The translations under genes were made by a program, and so were the position numbers. 7,986 nt of DNA, taken from NCBI GenBank assembly GCA_005791325.1, contig SXXA01000065.1:1-7986 (forward strand). Reading direction: 5' to 3'. Source of the DNA: Actinomycetota bacterium. GTDB lineage: Bacteria; Margulisbacteria; Marinamargulisbacteria; SXXA01. Below the pieces are notes generated by a model. That model saw nothing but the letters and a program-made list of their open reading frames with translations, ran no database searches and was not told where the DNA came from. Positions 1 to 6,079 of the stretch are shown piece by piece (position 1 is the first letter of the stretch; every line of letters begins with the position of its first letter).

Positions 1-208
1 GAATCCCACTTGGCTTGGCACATACCCGCCTAGGGCTCCGCCCGCAAAAACCCCACTTGGCTTGGCACATACCCGCCTAGGGCTCCGCCCGCAAGAATCC
101 CACTTGGCTTGGCACATACCCGCCAAGGGCTCCGCCCGCAAGAATCCCACTTGGCTTGGCACATACCCGCCTAGGGCTCCGCCCGCATGAACCCCACTTG
201 GCACATAC
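1..208. repeat. 47-bp tandem repeat array, four full units plus a truncated fifth
   Basis: The phrase CCCACTTGGCTTGGCACAT starts at 5, 52, 99 and 146, exactly 47 bp apart. A fifth copy starts at 193 and stops matching after 208; it lacks 5 bp because the internal TTGGC-TTGGC duplication has collapsed to one TTGGC. Bases 1-4 match the end of a preceding unit, so the array probably continues upstream of the window. Units differ only at a few bases near their ends and at one dinucleotide (CCTAGG in units 1, 2 and 4, CCAAGG in unit 3). Each unit carries a short GGGC-TCC-GCCC hairpin (33-43, 80-90, 127-137, 174-184). The period is not a multiple of three and no open frame of note crosses it, so it is non-coding. 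Function unknown; it could be a REP-like intergenic element or a variable-number tandem repeat. Confidence 0.95.
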
Positions 209-235
209 ATGGGGTTCAAAGGGGCCTTGCCCCTT
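188..235. repeat. Two adjacent hairpins at the end of the tandem repeats
   Basis: Two perfect inverted repeats follow each other without a gap. TGAACCCCA (188-196) pairs with TGGGGTTCA (210-218) around a 13-nt loop, and the left arm lies within the end of repeat unit 4 and the truncated fifth copy. AAGGGGC (219-225) pairs with GCCCCTT (229-235) around a 3-nt CTT loop. Neither is followed by a T run on either strand, so they do not look like intrinsic terminators. They may belong to the same family of small GC-rich intergenic palindromes as the hairpins inside the 47-bp units. Confidence 0.75.
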
Positions 236-238
236 GTC

Positions 239-263
239 TGCTGGGGACCTTCGGTCCCCAGCA
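239..263. repeat. Strong 11-bp GC-rich hairpin with a 3-nt loop
   Basis: TGCTGGGGACC (239-249) is perfectly complementary to GGTCCCCAGCA (253-263) with loop TTC. This is the most stable palindrome in the left intergenic region. Neither strand shows a U tract after the stem, so a canonical Rho-independent terminator is unlikely, although a stem of this strength could still stall polymerase or protect an RNA 3' end from exonucleases. It may act as a boundary between whatever lies to the left and the plus-strand pair that starts at 335, but that is inference. Confidence 0.85.
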
Positions 264-276
264 TCATATTCAGATC

Positions 277-304
277 CCCTCTCCTTTAGGGAGGGCGTAG
301 CCCT
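277..304. repeat. Overlapping small hairpins before the 335 gene
   Basis: CCCTC (277-281) can pair with GAGGG (291-295), or alternatively AGGGC (292-296) with GCCCT (300-304) around a GTA loop. The two stems share bases, so only one can form at a time. The second is followed on the plus strand by TTCTAATAAATTT, a weak U-rich stretch that could serve as a poor terminator for transcription arriving from the left. This is suggestive only. Confidence 0.45.
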
Positions 305-320
305 TTCTAATAAATTTGAG

Positions 321-326
321 TATAAT
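321..326 (+). promoter_or_regulatory. Putative -10 box for the 335-2000 gene pair, possibly leaderless
   Basis: A perfect TATAAT lies at 321-326, in an AT-rich stretch directly after the GC-rich hairpins. Seven nucleotides downstream of a -10 box is the usual transcription start, which here falls at about 333-335, on or next to the A of the ATG at 335. No Shine-Dalgarno sequence precedes that ATG. No good -35 hexamer is visible near 298-303 (TAGCCC). An exact extended -10 TGn is also missing; TTGAG precedes the box. If real, the mRNA would start with or almost with AUG. Confidence 0.45.
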
Positions 327-334
327 TAAAGACA

Positions 335-1195
335 ATGACTATCACAATTATTGGCACACATGGTATTTTTGGATCATCCCTAATAACCCATTTTATTAAT
401 AAAAGGCCGTCCATTACGGTCATTTCCGATACCCCCCCAACTTCCCCTACCTCCATCAATTGGCAAATCGGCAACTTACGCGATACCCCCTTTTTATTAC
501 GAGCATTAGATGGCACCACCGATCTTGTTATTCACTTCTCAGACCCACCCTACTGCCGCCCAACTGACTTTATCCCCGAACGCGATATTATATCCGAACT
601 CATAACAGTTGCTCAGCATCACAAAATCCGAATTCACTACATGGTGCCCCTATATACAAAGTCTATTGGCATACGCGGTTTTCAATGGTGGCGATTGCGA
701 TTAAAGGAACACGCCATTACCCAACTAAGAAATAGTGGCCTACCCGTTATTTTCTATCATTACTCCCTACCCATGGAATTACTCGAAATGATGGCCCAAT
801 TAAAGTCAGGCCTCGTTATTCCCAAATGTACCCAACGGGGCTACTATTGGATCGCCATTGCCGATATCGTGAATAGCCTACTACACTCCATCACACTGCC
901 TCACGAGCCCAATCCCATTGACTATTATTTACAAGGCCCCGAACGCCTCATTCCCATCACAGCCGCCAAACGCCTCGCCCACTATCGTCCCCATATTTCA
1001 GTCACCCGTATTCCCTACTGGCCCATTCAAATATCAGCTTTATTCAGCAAACGTATTCACTATATTGATCGATTAATTCAAGCCATTACCTTACGAGATG
1101 ACCCATTTTTAGCCGAAAAAACGTGGACTGAATTGGGTCAACCCCAAATAACGCTGGCCATATTCGCCAACACAATCCACCATGACACCCCATAA
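335..1195 (+). CDS. NmrA-like / atypical SDR-family NAD(P)-binding protein
   Basis: A 286-residue protein with an N-terminal Rossmann fold. A first beta strand (TITIIG) leads into G7-x-x-G10-x-x-G13, the dinucleotide loop of extended/atypical short-chain dehydrogenases. NLRD at 47-50 sits where NmrA-like proteins have their (D/N)LRD motif. K124-E-H-A-ITQLRNSGLPVIFYH (124-143) resembles the K-x-x-x-E-xx-L-xx-SGL-xx-T segment of that family. ADIVNSLL (176-183) and LQGPERL (199-205) match its later conserved blocks. The classical YxxxK catalytic pair is not seen, so it may bind NAD(P) as a sensor or assembly factor, or act on an unknown substrate. The ATG at 335 is the first good start after a possible -10 box and has no Shine-Dalgarno. 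It overlaps the next gene by 14 nt. The C-terminal third (about 220-286) matches nothing I recognise. Confidence 0.75.
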   Translation: MTITIIGTHGIFGSSLITHFINKRPSITVISDTPPTSPTSINWQIGNLRDTPFLLRALDGTTDLVIHFSDPPYCRPTDFIPERDIISELITVAQHHKIRIHYMVPLYTKSIGIRGFQWWRLRLKEHAITQLRNSGLPVIFYHYSLPMELLEMMAQLKSGLVIPKCTQRGYYWIAIADIVNSLLHSITLPHEPNPIDYYLQGPERLIPITAAKRLAHYRPHISVTRIPYWPIQISALFSKRIHYIDRLIQAITLRDDPFLAEKTWTELGQPQITLAIFANTIHHDTP

Positions 1196-2000
1196 CCGTA
1201 TTATTCGCATCGGATATTCCAACCATCCACCGTTTTCATACAAGCATCCCAATCAAGATTGCATCACTGGTGAGTCATTTGAAATCGCAACCCATATTTT
1301 AAAACAATTGGGGTTTCACACCATCCAACCCAAAGAAACCGATTTTTGGGCCCTAATCCCCCAACTCAAATCTGGTGTCTTTGATATGATCGCATCCGGT
1401 CTGCTCATCACCCCCTCCCGATTAACCGAAGTCGCATTTACTCACCCCACCTATCAAGATAGCGATGGCATCATGATTCATCATCGCAACCCCCACCGCA
1501 TTCATCAATTCGATGACGTTATTCATCACCCCCTTATTAAAGTAGCCGCCGTGTTTGGTTCATTTGCCATGGAAAGCATCCGACTGGTCCCCCCCAACCG
1601 ACGCGTCCCCTGCCTAGACCTCGCCACTGCATTGGATGCCATTGTATCCGGACAGGCCGATTGCGTAATCGGATCCACCTTAGCACTCAGACAAGCCGCC
1701 ATCTTACGCCCCTACCCCGAACTTCGACTTCGCACCTATCGAGATGGGTTCTCAGTCCCCTCCGCCATTCCCGTTGAATTCGGGGGCATCGCCATGCGAA
1801 AACGTGACACAACCCTTTTAGCCGCTTTTAATCAGGCCTTAACCACTTTTATTGGTAGCCCCAGCCATTTAAAGTTGGTTGCCCCATTTGGCATCGGCAT
1901 TAGTGAATTACCAGCTCTTCACCCTCACTTTGAATCGGTGTGGCACAATACATCCACACCCCCCCCATTGCAAAACCCATCATCCCCCCATCATCCTTAA
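1182..2000 (+). CDS. Family-3 solute-binding domain protein without signal peptide (EhuB-like)
   Basis: A 272-residue protein that is almost entirely one SBP_bac_3 domain, the fold that binds amino acids or ectoine for ABC transporters. Typical blocks are RIGYSNHPPFSY (9-20), GESFEIATHILKQLG (30-44), the loop TPSR with R80, GQADCVIG (157-164) and the end block KLVAPFGIGISELP (231-244), which resembles EhuB-type ectoine binders. S165 follows CVIG, where amino-acid binders commonly have Asp, so the ligand may not be a standard amino acid. The domain starts at residue 8 with no signal peptide or lipobox. The frame is closed by a TAA at 1149-1151, so no exported N-terminus can be added. This suggests a cytosolic role, perhaps as a ligand sensor or an enzyme using this fold (cyclohexadienyl dehydratases do). 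It overlaps the preceding gene by 14 nt, has no Shine-Dalgarno, and is probably translated by coupling. The tail after about 245 is His/Pro-rich and unstructured-looking. Confidence 0.8.
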   Translation: MTPHNRIIRIGYSNHPPFSYKHPNQDCITGESFEIATHILKQLGFHTIQPKETDFWALIPQLKSGVFDMIASGLLITPSRLTEVAFTHPTYQDSDGIMIHHRNPHRIHQFDDVIHHPLIKVAAVFGSFAMESIRLVPPNRRVPCLDLATALDAIVSGQADCVIGSTLALRQAAILRPYPELRLRTYRDGFSVPSAIPVEFGGIAMRKRDTTLLAAFNQALTTFIGSPSHLKLVAPFGIGISELPALHPHFESVWHNTSTPPPLQNPSSPHHP

Positions 2001-2824
2001 AAACGAAGGGATAAAATCGATTCTGGATACGACTCAGCATACGGGTCAAATACCACCACCTTGGCTTTTAATTTTGCCGCCAACCCCCCCACTAATTTAG
2101 GGTCCATTCGGGGATGAATCACCACCGTTTTAACCCCCAATTTAGATGCCTGCTTCCATAATTGTCGCCATTCCATCGATGACGGTGATCGCCCATCCAC
2201 TTCAATTGGCAATTGAATTAAGCCATAATCATGTGCCAAATACCCCAATGACGGGTGATAAATGACAAACGCCTGCCCGCGACGAAATTGCTTAGCCAAT
2301 CGCTGATCGTACCCATCAAATACCATGGCCAATTGTTTGGCACGTTCTTGAATTTGGACTTTTTGTTTGGGAAACTGCAACGACAGCCCCTGTGCCATCA
2401 TCGGCAAACACGATTTCATACTGCGCAATGATGTCCAAAAATGAGGATCCCCATGTTGACCGCCATGATGATGGTCATGATCCTGTCGATCGAACTTGAC
2501 ATCCCCCTTTAAACCACATTCATCCAAATTAATCACCACCGCACGAGGAGCCAATTGCCGCAATCGAGTTGAATGAGCCACACTCAACCCCAATGAATCG
2601 ATGGTTACAATCAAGGTGGCTTGCCGTAATTGTTGGGTAACTTTCGGGGACGGCTCAAATACATGGGGAGAGGCACCCGGTGGAACCAATGTACTCACCC
2701 GTATTTGATCACCCATTAATTCCTTTAACACCGAACTCACCGGTGCAATCACACCCACCACCCCCGTAGCAAACGTAGCGGTAACCATCCCCAATACCGC
2801 TACACCCGTCATTATTCGCCTCAT
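1997..2824 (-). CDS. znuA: Zinc ABC transporter substrate-binding protein, ZnuA/cluster A-I type
   Basis: A 275-residue periplasmic metal-binding protein that would deliver zinc to a ZnuB permease and ZnuC ATPase; neither is in this window. A signal peptide is visible (MRRIMTG, hydrophobic to about residue 19, possible cleavage near TFA) without a lipobox Cys. The mature part starts at APVSSVLKELMG. Likely metal ligands are H54 in GASPHVFEP, H128 in DPHFW, H190 in YHPSLGYLAHDYGL and D260 in the final VFDPYAESYPE block. A His-rich acidic loop at 115-128 (DHDHHHGGQHGDPH) is the typical ZnuA zinc loop and favours zinc over manganese. The length is slightly short for the family (about 290-320). 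It starts within the ATGA that ends the upstream gene, with a good ribosome site. Its stop overlaps the stop of the convergent plus-strand gene. No Zur box is recognised; it is likely co-transcribed with the upstream genes. Confidence 0.9.
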   Translation of the reverse strand: MRRIMTGVAVLGMVTATFATGVVGVIAPVSSVLKELMGDQIRVSTLVPPGASPHVFEPSPKVTQQLRQATLIVTIDSLGLSVAHSTRLRQLAPRAVVINLDECGLKGDVKFDRQDHDHHHGGQHGDPHFWTSLRSMKSCLPMMAQGLSLQFPKQKVQIQERAKQLAMVFDGYDQRLAKQFRRGQAFVIYHPSLGYLAHDYGLIQLPIEVDGRSPSSMEWRQLWKQASKLGVKTVVIHPRMDPKLVGGLAAKLKAKVVVFDPYAESYPESILSLRF

Positions 2825-3414
2825 GATTCTATCCTTTCTGTTAATAATCGTTGGGCACGCTGTGACACGATCCCATTTGAATCATCGCCTGCAATCGCAC
2901 AATCAAAATGCCACTTGGCATGACCCAAATACCCCAAATCAGCATACGCCACCCCCATCCATAAATGAACCCAAGCATCCTGTTCTTGGCTGATATGCGG
3001 AAACAAGCATTCAATCGTTTTTTGAGACAACCCACCCAATACCCCACATTCCCCCACCCAACGCATCACCTGACTGGATGGCTCCAACGTCAATAATCGG
3101 GTTGCATAATGCCATGCCCCCACATAATCGTGAGACTGCATGCCGTTTGCGACCATATACATCAATGCCCCACGATCATCGGGGTGATGGGTTAATGTGG
3201 TTAGGGCATCCAAATCCATGATGGTGGGTGAAACCGATGAAAGGGTATGCGTCCGCACCGATTGTTGGGGTGGCTGACTGGTTTCCCCCAAGCTAGGGGT
3301 CTCTCGGCCCAAAAAAAATAAAGTTGCACCACACTGTTCACATGGGGGCATATGACTCAATACCACCGAAAAATAAGGCAATCGACAATGCGTACAAATG
3401 GCAACCCCCCTCAT
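2821..3414 (-). CDS. Zinc-ribbon protein with helical (TPR-like) repeats
   Basis: A 197-residue protein that I cannot assign to a named family. The N-terminus carries two CxxC knuckles, C7-T-H-C10 and C25-E-Q-C28, spaced 14 residues apart, a pattern that binds one structural zinc (zinc ribbon). A low-complexity Ser/Thr/Pro/Gln linker follows to about residue 65. From about 70 to 195 the sequence is helical, with alternating small and aromatic residues (GAWHYATRLLTLEP, WVHLWMGVAYADLGYLGHAKWHFDCAI) like two or three degenerate TPR units, so it probably binds a protein partner in the cytoplasm. No signal peptide or membrane segment is seen. Its ATG overlaps the rnc stop (ATGA) and has no clear Shine-Dalgarno, so translation likely depends on rnc. 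It is in turn coupled by ATGA to the zinc-binding protein downstream. The pairing of a zinc-ribbon protein with zinc uptake may or may not be meaningful. Confidence 0.7.
   Translation of the reverse strand: MRGVAICTHCRLPYFSVVLSHMPPCEQCGATLFFLGRETPSLGETSQPPQQSVRTHTLSSVSPTIMDLDALTTLTHHPDDRGALMYMVANGMQSHDYVGAWHYATRLLTLEPSSQVMRWVGECGVLGGLSQKTIECLFPHISQEQDAWVHLWMGVAYADLGYLGHAKWHFDCAIAGDDSNGIVSQRAQRLLTERIES
2832..2837 (-). promoter_or_regulatory. Shine-Dalgarno site of the znuA-like gene
   Basis: On the minus strand AAAGGA (2837-2832) stands 7 nt before the ATG at 2824. This supports that start over the second Met at residue 5. The site lies inside the 3' end of the upstream coding region, so initiation can be both coupled and direct. 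Confidence 0.7.
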
Positions 3415-4115
3415 GGATCAATCAGGGATAACGCATTTTTCGCAGCCTGTTGTTCTGCATCTTTTTTGGAACGACCTTCTCCATGAGACTCCAATGGGGT
3501 GGGTCGTGTATCTAACACCACCCGAACATGAAACACCTTGTTGTGATCGGGCCCCACCTCCCGATCGACCATATACCGAGGCAGGGCAATCCGTTGGCGC
3601 TGAGCCCATTCTTGTAAGGTTGTTTTATAATCGTAACTATGGTCAAGGGTCCGTAATTCCGATTCAAACCGTGTTAATATCTCCTTAAAAAAATGCTGAA
3701 CGGCATCCCAACCAGCATCCAAAAAATACGCCCCCAATAACGCCTCTAACGCATTGGCTAAATTGGATAAACGCTTGTCACCCCCCATACTCTTTTCACC
3801 CGACGATAAGCGAATAAACCGTCCAACACCCAATTTGTCTGCCAAATACGCCAAATTCTTATCCGATATTAACTGGGCCCGCAATTTGGTTAATTCTCCC
3901 TCTGAATACGACGGGAATTTTTGATATAAATAATCAGATACCACCAGTTTTAGTACCGCATCCCCAAAAAACTCCAATCGTTCATTATCCATTACCGATT
4001 TTCGACGCCCCCCACGGGCATATGATGAATGGGTCAGGGCCGTTTGCAATAACTCACTATTGGTAAATTGCATACCCGTCTGTTCTTTAAATTGTTGAAT
4101 TGAGGCTACATCCAT
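3411..4115 (-). CDS. rnc: Ribonuclease III
   Basis: A double-stranded-RNA endonuclease that processes rRNA precursors and regulates mRNA. With the start at 4115 it has 234 residues, normal for the family. The RNase III domain holds the signature NERLEFFGDAVLKL (44-57), with the metal ligands E48 and D52, and the second catalytic block LANALEALLGAYFLD (119-133) with E124. N121 stands where E. coli has D114. A double-stranded-RNA-binding domain follows: YDYKTTLQEWAQ, then GPDHNKVFHVRV, then SKKDAEQQAAKNAL near the end. The frame stays open to an ATG at 4247, but those 44 extra residues lie inside the upstream gene and resemble nothing in RNase III; MDVASIQQF at 4115 is the natural N-terminus (MGCTMDV at 4127 is an alternative). 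It overlaps the upstream stop by 10 nt without a strong Shine-Dalgarno, suggesting coupled translation. Confidence 0.95.
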   Translation of the reverse strand: MDVASIQQFKEQTGMQFTNSELLQTALTHSSYARGGRRKSVMDNERLEFFGDAVLKLVVSDYLYQKFPSYSEGELTKLRAQLISDKNLAYLADKLGVGRFIRLSSGEKSMGGDKRLSNLANALEALLGAYFLDAGWDAVQHFFKEILTRFESELRTLDHSYDYKTTLQEWAQRQRIALPRYMVDREVGPDHNKVFHVRVVLDTRPTPLESHGEGRSKKDAEQQAAKNALSLIDP

Positions 4116-6079
4116 CGTGCAACCCATTTTGGAATTCGTGTCATCAGCACCAATAGCACCCAAATAAGCAACGCAATGCCCCCACCCAATACAACACCCC
4201 AAACGCCCCGTTGTATTGAAATAATCACAGGGGTATGTAGATGACAAAAAGAATTAATCCCAGAAATTAATGCCACCGAACCCAATGCCAGCCAGCCCAC
4301 ACGCCATCGCCGTAATGAGGGGAACCGAAACGCAGCCAACCCCAACAATGGATAGCCAATCAACCATTCCTTGGTACGGGGTCTCACCCCAAACAGCGTT
4401 TCCAATCCCTGACGAATTGAGCGCTCCCATTCACTCACCTGCCCCGACATATCGTTTCCACTCCGAATTAAATAAATCAAAATTCCCCCACCCACCAACA
4501 TACCCAACAACAAGGTACCCCACGCAACCGGCATGCCACCCCATGCCTTTAAGCGTTTCCATTCTTGGCCACCCTCTTGACGCAACGCCGCAAATACAAC
4601 CAACAAAATCGGGACTACAAAGGCCAATTTAACCCCAACAAACCCCATGAACCCCGACCGATATTCCGAAATCGACATTAAGCCCATCATCAATATCCCC
4701 CCTGCCATCACGCCACCCCCCGTTAGCACAAATCGCATGGCCAACCCAAGCCCAAACCAACGATCCCATGCCATGGGCCAACGCATCCAAATCACCTGTA
4801 TTAACACCGTGGGCACCGCAATGGCAGCCAACAATGCCATTACCTGTATCCAATACAACATCTGATGGGCCAGCAACAAAGGCCCCAAGGCTAACAACAT
4901 CCCAACACCCAACCCACCTATAACCCACCATGGCCGCCATCCCATGAACCCCGCAAGAAGCCCCCATAATCCAACCACCCCCCACCCCATGCCCACCCAT
5001 TCCAGCACACTGGGGGTGATTCGGGGCAAGGATTGCCACTGCCGTGGCACCGAATAGCCCAATTGGGTGATTCCCCTTACAATCTCAGCCATGGCCAACT
5101 GATTAGCGGGTAATAACTGCGATGATTTTGAGTGAAAGTGAGTGGCCAAAAACGGTTTAAATACCACAACCCCCACCGATCGTTCGGAAACGGCACGAAT
5201 ATACCGACGAATAATGACATCGGTACGCTCATTTTCGGCTTCCCCTTCAGACAAACTATGAACCCTTACAATGCGATGGGGCATTTGCTTAGCAAGTGCA
5301 TGCAACCCAGCCTGATCGTTAAATTCAACCAAACCAATTTGATACCCATTTGTCCTTAAATAGGTAGCCAACTGAGGCATTGAGCTCGGGTAACCCACCA
5401 CGGTGGGTCCATCAAATATAACCAATCGAAGCCAATTCTTGTCCGACAAGTCATTGAGTTTAAGCGCCAATGAATGGGGGGTCATTCGAACACTATTTCG
5501 CAATCGGGGAATCACGCGAAAGCCATATCCAATCAGCGATTCGCGGGTTTTGGAAGAAAATCCCAAACCGGTTTCCATCAAGTCATCCGTCTCACCCAAT
5601 ACCCCCAATAAGTTTAAGTGGTCGTGGGTAATTAAGGATGGATTTTCGGCTTTAAATCGTGTTTTTAAGTGGGTATAAAGATGGGGGGTTTCTGCCAAAA
5701 TATACAAGCGTTTGGAATCAATGGAGAGATGCAATAAGGCTTCAGAGGTGTCTGACCATGAGCCAATTAAACCCAAACGTGCTAGGCTCATTAAATCAGC
5801 CCCCCGCCACACCGATATCCTGCCATCTCGAAGCAAGTCTTGTAAGGTAAGCTCTTCTAGAGCAATGGCAGACACCAATCCCGATTGACGATAGGCCGTT
5901 AATACCGTCGCTACGGGAACCCCCGCCCTATCCGCCAGCTGATTCACATCCCGAAAAGAAACCACGGTTTCGATGCCGGGGTGATCCTGATCCATCTGAT
6001 ACAAACTCAATACCCGTCGAGTGGCAACGGAAAAACCAACAAGAAATAAGGCCAATGACAGCCACATCCAACGGTTCAT
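4106..6079 (-). CDS. DUF5693 family multi-pass membrane protein
   Basis: A 657-residue membrane protein of unknown function. One N-terminal hydrophobic segment (about 4-20) is followed by a large soluble domain (about 21-355), probably outside the cytoplasmic membrane. A C-terminal block of roughly eight or nine hydrophobic segments follows (about 359-380, 385-404, 410-430, 447-468, 479-499, 517-537, 594-612, 624-646). V-R-P-R-T-K-E-W-L-I-G-Y-P at 565-577 is the conserved late motif I associate with DUF5693, and the overall topology and length agree. In some Clostridia this family lies beside cell-surface polysaccharide genes such as csaB (from memory, not checked), which would suggest an envelope role. 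Here it sits between prfB and rnc instead. The ATG overlaps the prfB stop (ATGA), with a modest AGGGA seven nucleotides before it. Gly/Trp/Met-rich membrane segments are coded with many G runs, so the plus strand is C-rich here. Confidence 0.8.
   Translation of the reverse strand: MNRWMWLSLALFLVGFSVATRRVLSLYQMDQDHPGIETVVSFRDVNQLADRAGVPVATVLTAYRQSGLVSAIALEELTLQDLLRDGRISVWRGADLMSLARLGLIGSWSDTSEALLHLSIDSKRLYILAETPHLYTHLKTRFKAENPSLITHDHLNLLGVLGETDDLMETGLGFSSKTRESLIGYGFRVIPRLRNSVRMTPHSLALKLNDLSDKNWLRLVIFDGPTVVGYPSSMPQLATYLRTNGYQIGLVEFNDQAGLHALAKQMPHRIVRVHSLSEGEAENERTDVIIRRYIRAVSERSVGVVVFKPFLATHFHSKSSQLLPANQLAMAEIVRGITQLGYSVPRQWQSLPRITPSVLEWVGMGWGVVGLWGLLAGFMGWRPWWVIGGLGVGMLLALGPLLLAHQMLYWIQVMALLAAIAVPTVLIQVIWMRWPMAWDRWFGLGLAMRFVLTGGGVMAGGILMMGLMSISEYRSGFMGFVGVKLAFVVPILLVVFAALRQEGGQEWKRLKAWGGMPVAWGTLLLGMLVGGGILIYLIRSGNDMSGQVSEWERSIRQGLETLFGVRPRTKEWLIGYPLLGLAAFRFPSLRRWRVGWLALGSVALISGINSFCHLHTPVIISIQRGVWGVVLGGGIALLIWVLLVLMTRIPKWVARWM

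Noticed and set aside
1..208. CRISPR array
   Set aside because: The 47-bp units are contiguous; there are no variable spacers between repeats and no cas genes in the window.
239..263. Rho-independent terminator
   Set aside because: The stem is strong but neither strand has a T run after it.
1..334. tRNA or other standard RNA gene in the left intergenic region
   Set aside because: No cloverleaf, T-loop or other familiar consensus was found; only simple hairpins.
1879..2100. Plus-strand 73-residue open frame across the convergent stops
   Set aside because: Pro/His/Thr-rich out-of-frame reading of C-rich coding sequence, without a ribosome site.
3411..4247. RNase III with a 44-residue N-terminal extension starting at 4247
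   Set aside because: The extra segment overlaps the upstream membrane-protein gene in another frame, is Cys/Gly-rich and unlike RNase III, whose usual N-terminus begins at 4115.
4270..4632. Plus-strand 120-residue open frame opposite the membrane protein
   Set aside because: Antisense shadow with low-complexity Pro/Ser/Thr composition and no start signal.
4629..5039. Minus-strand 136-residue open frame
   Set aside because: Gly/His/Val-rich shadow of the DUF5693 gene in another frame with no recognisable domain.
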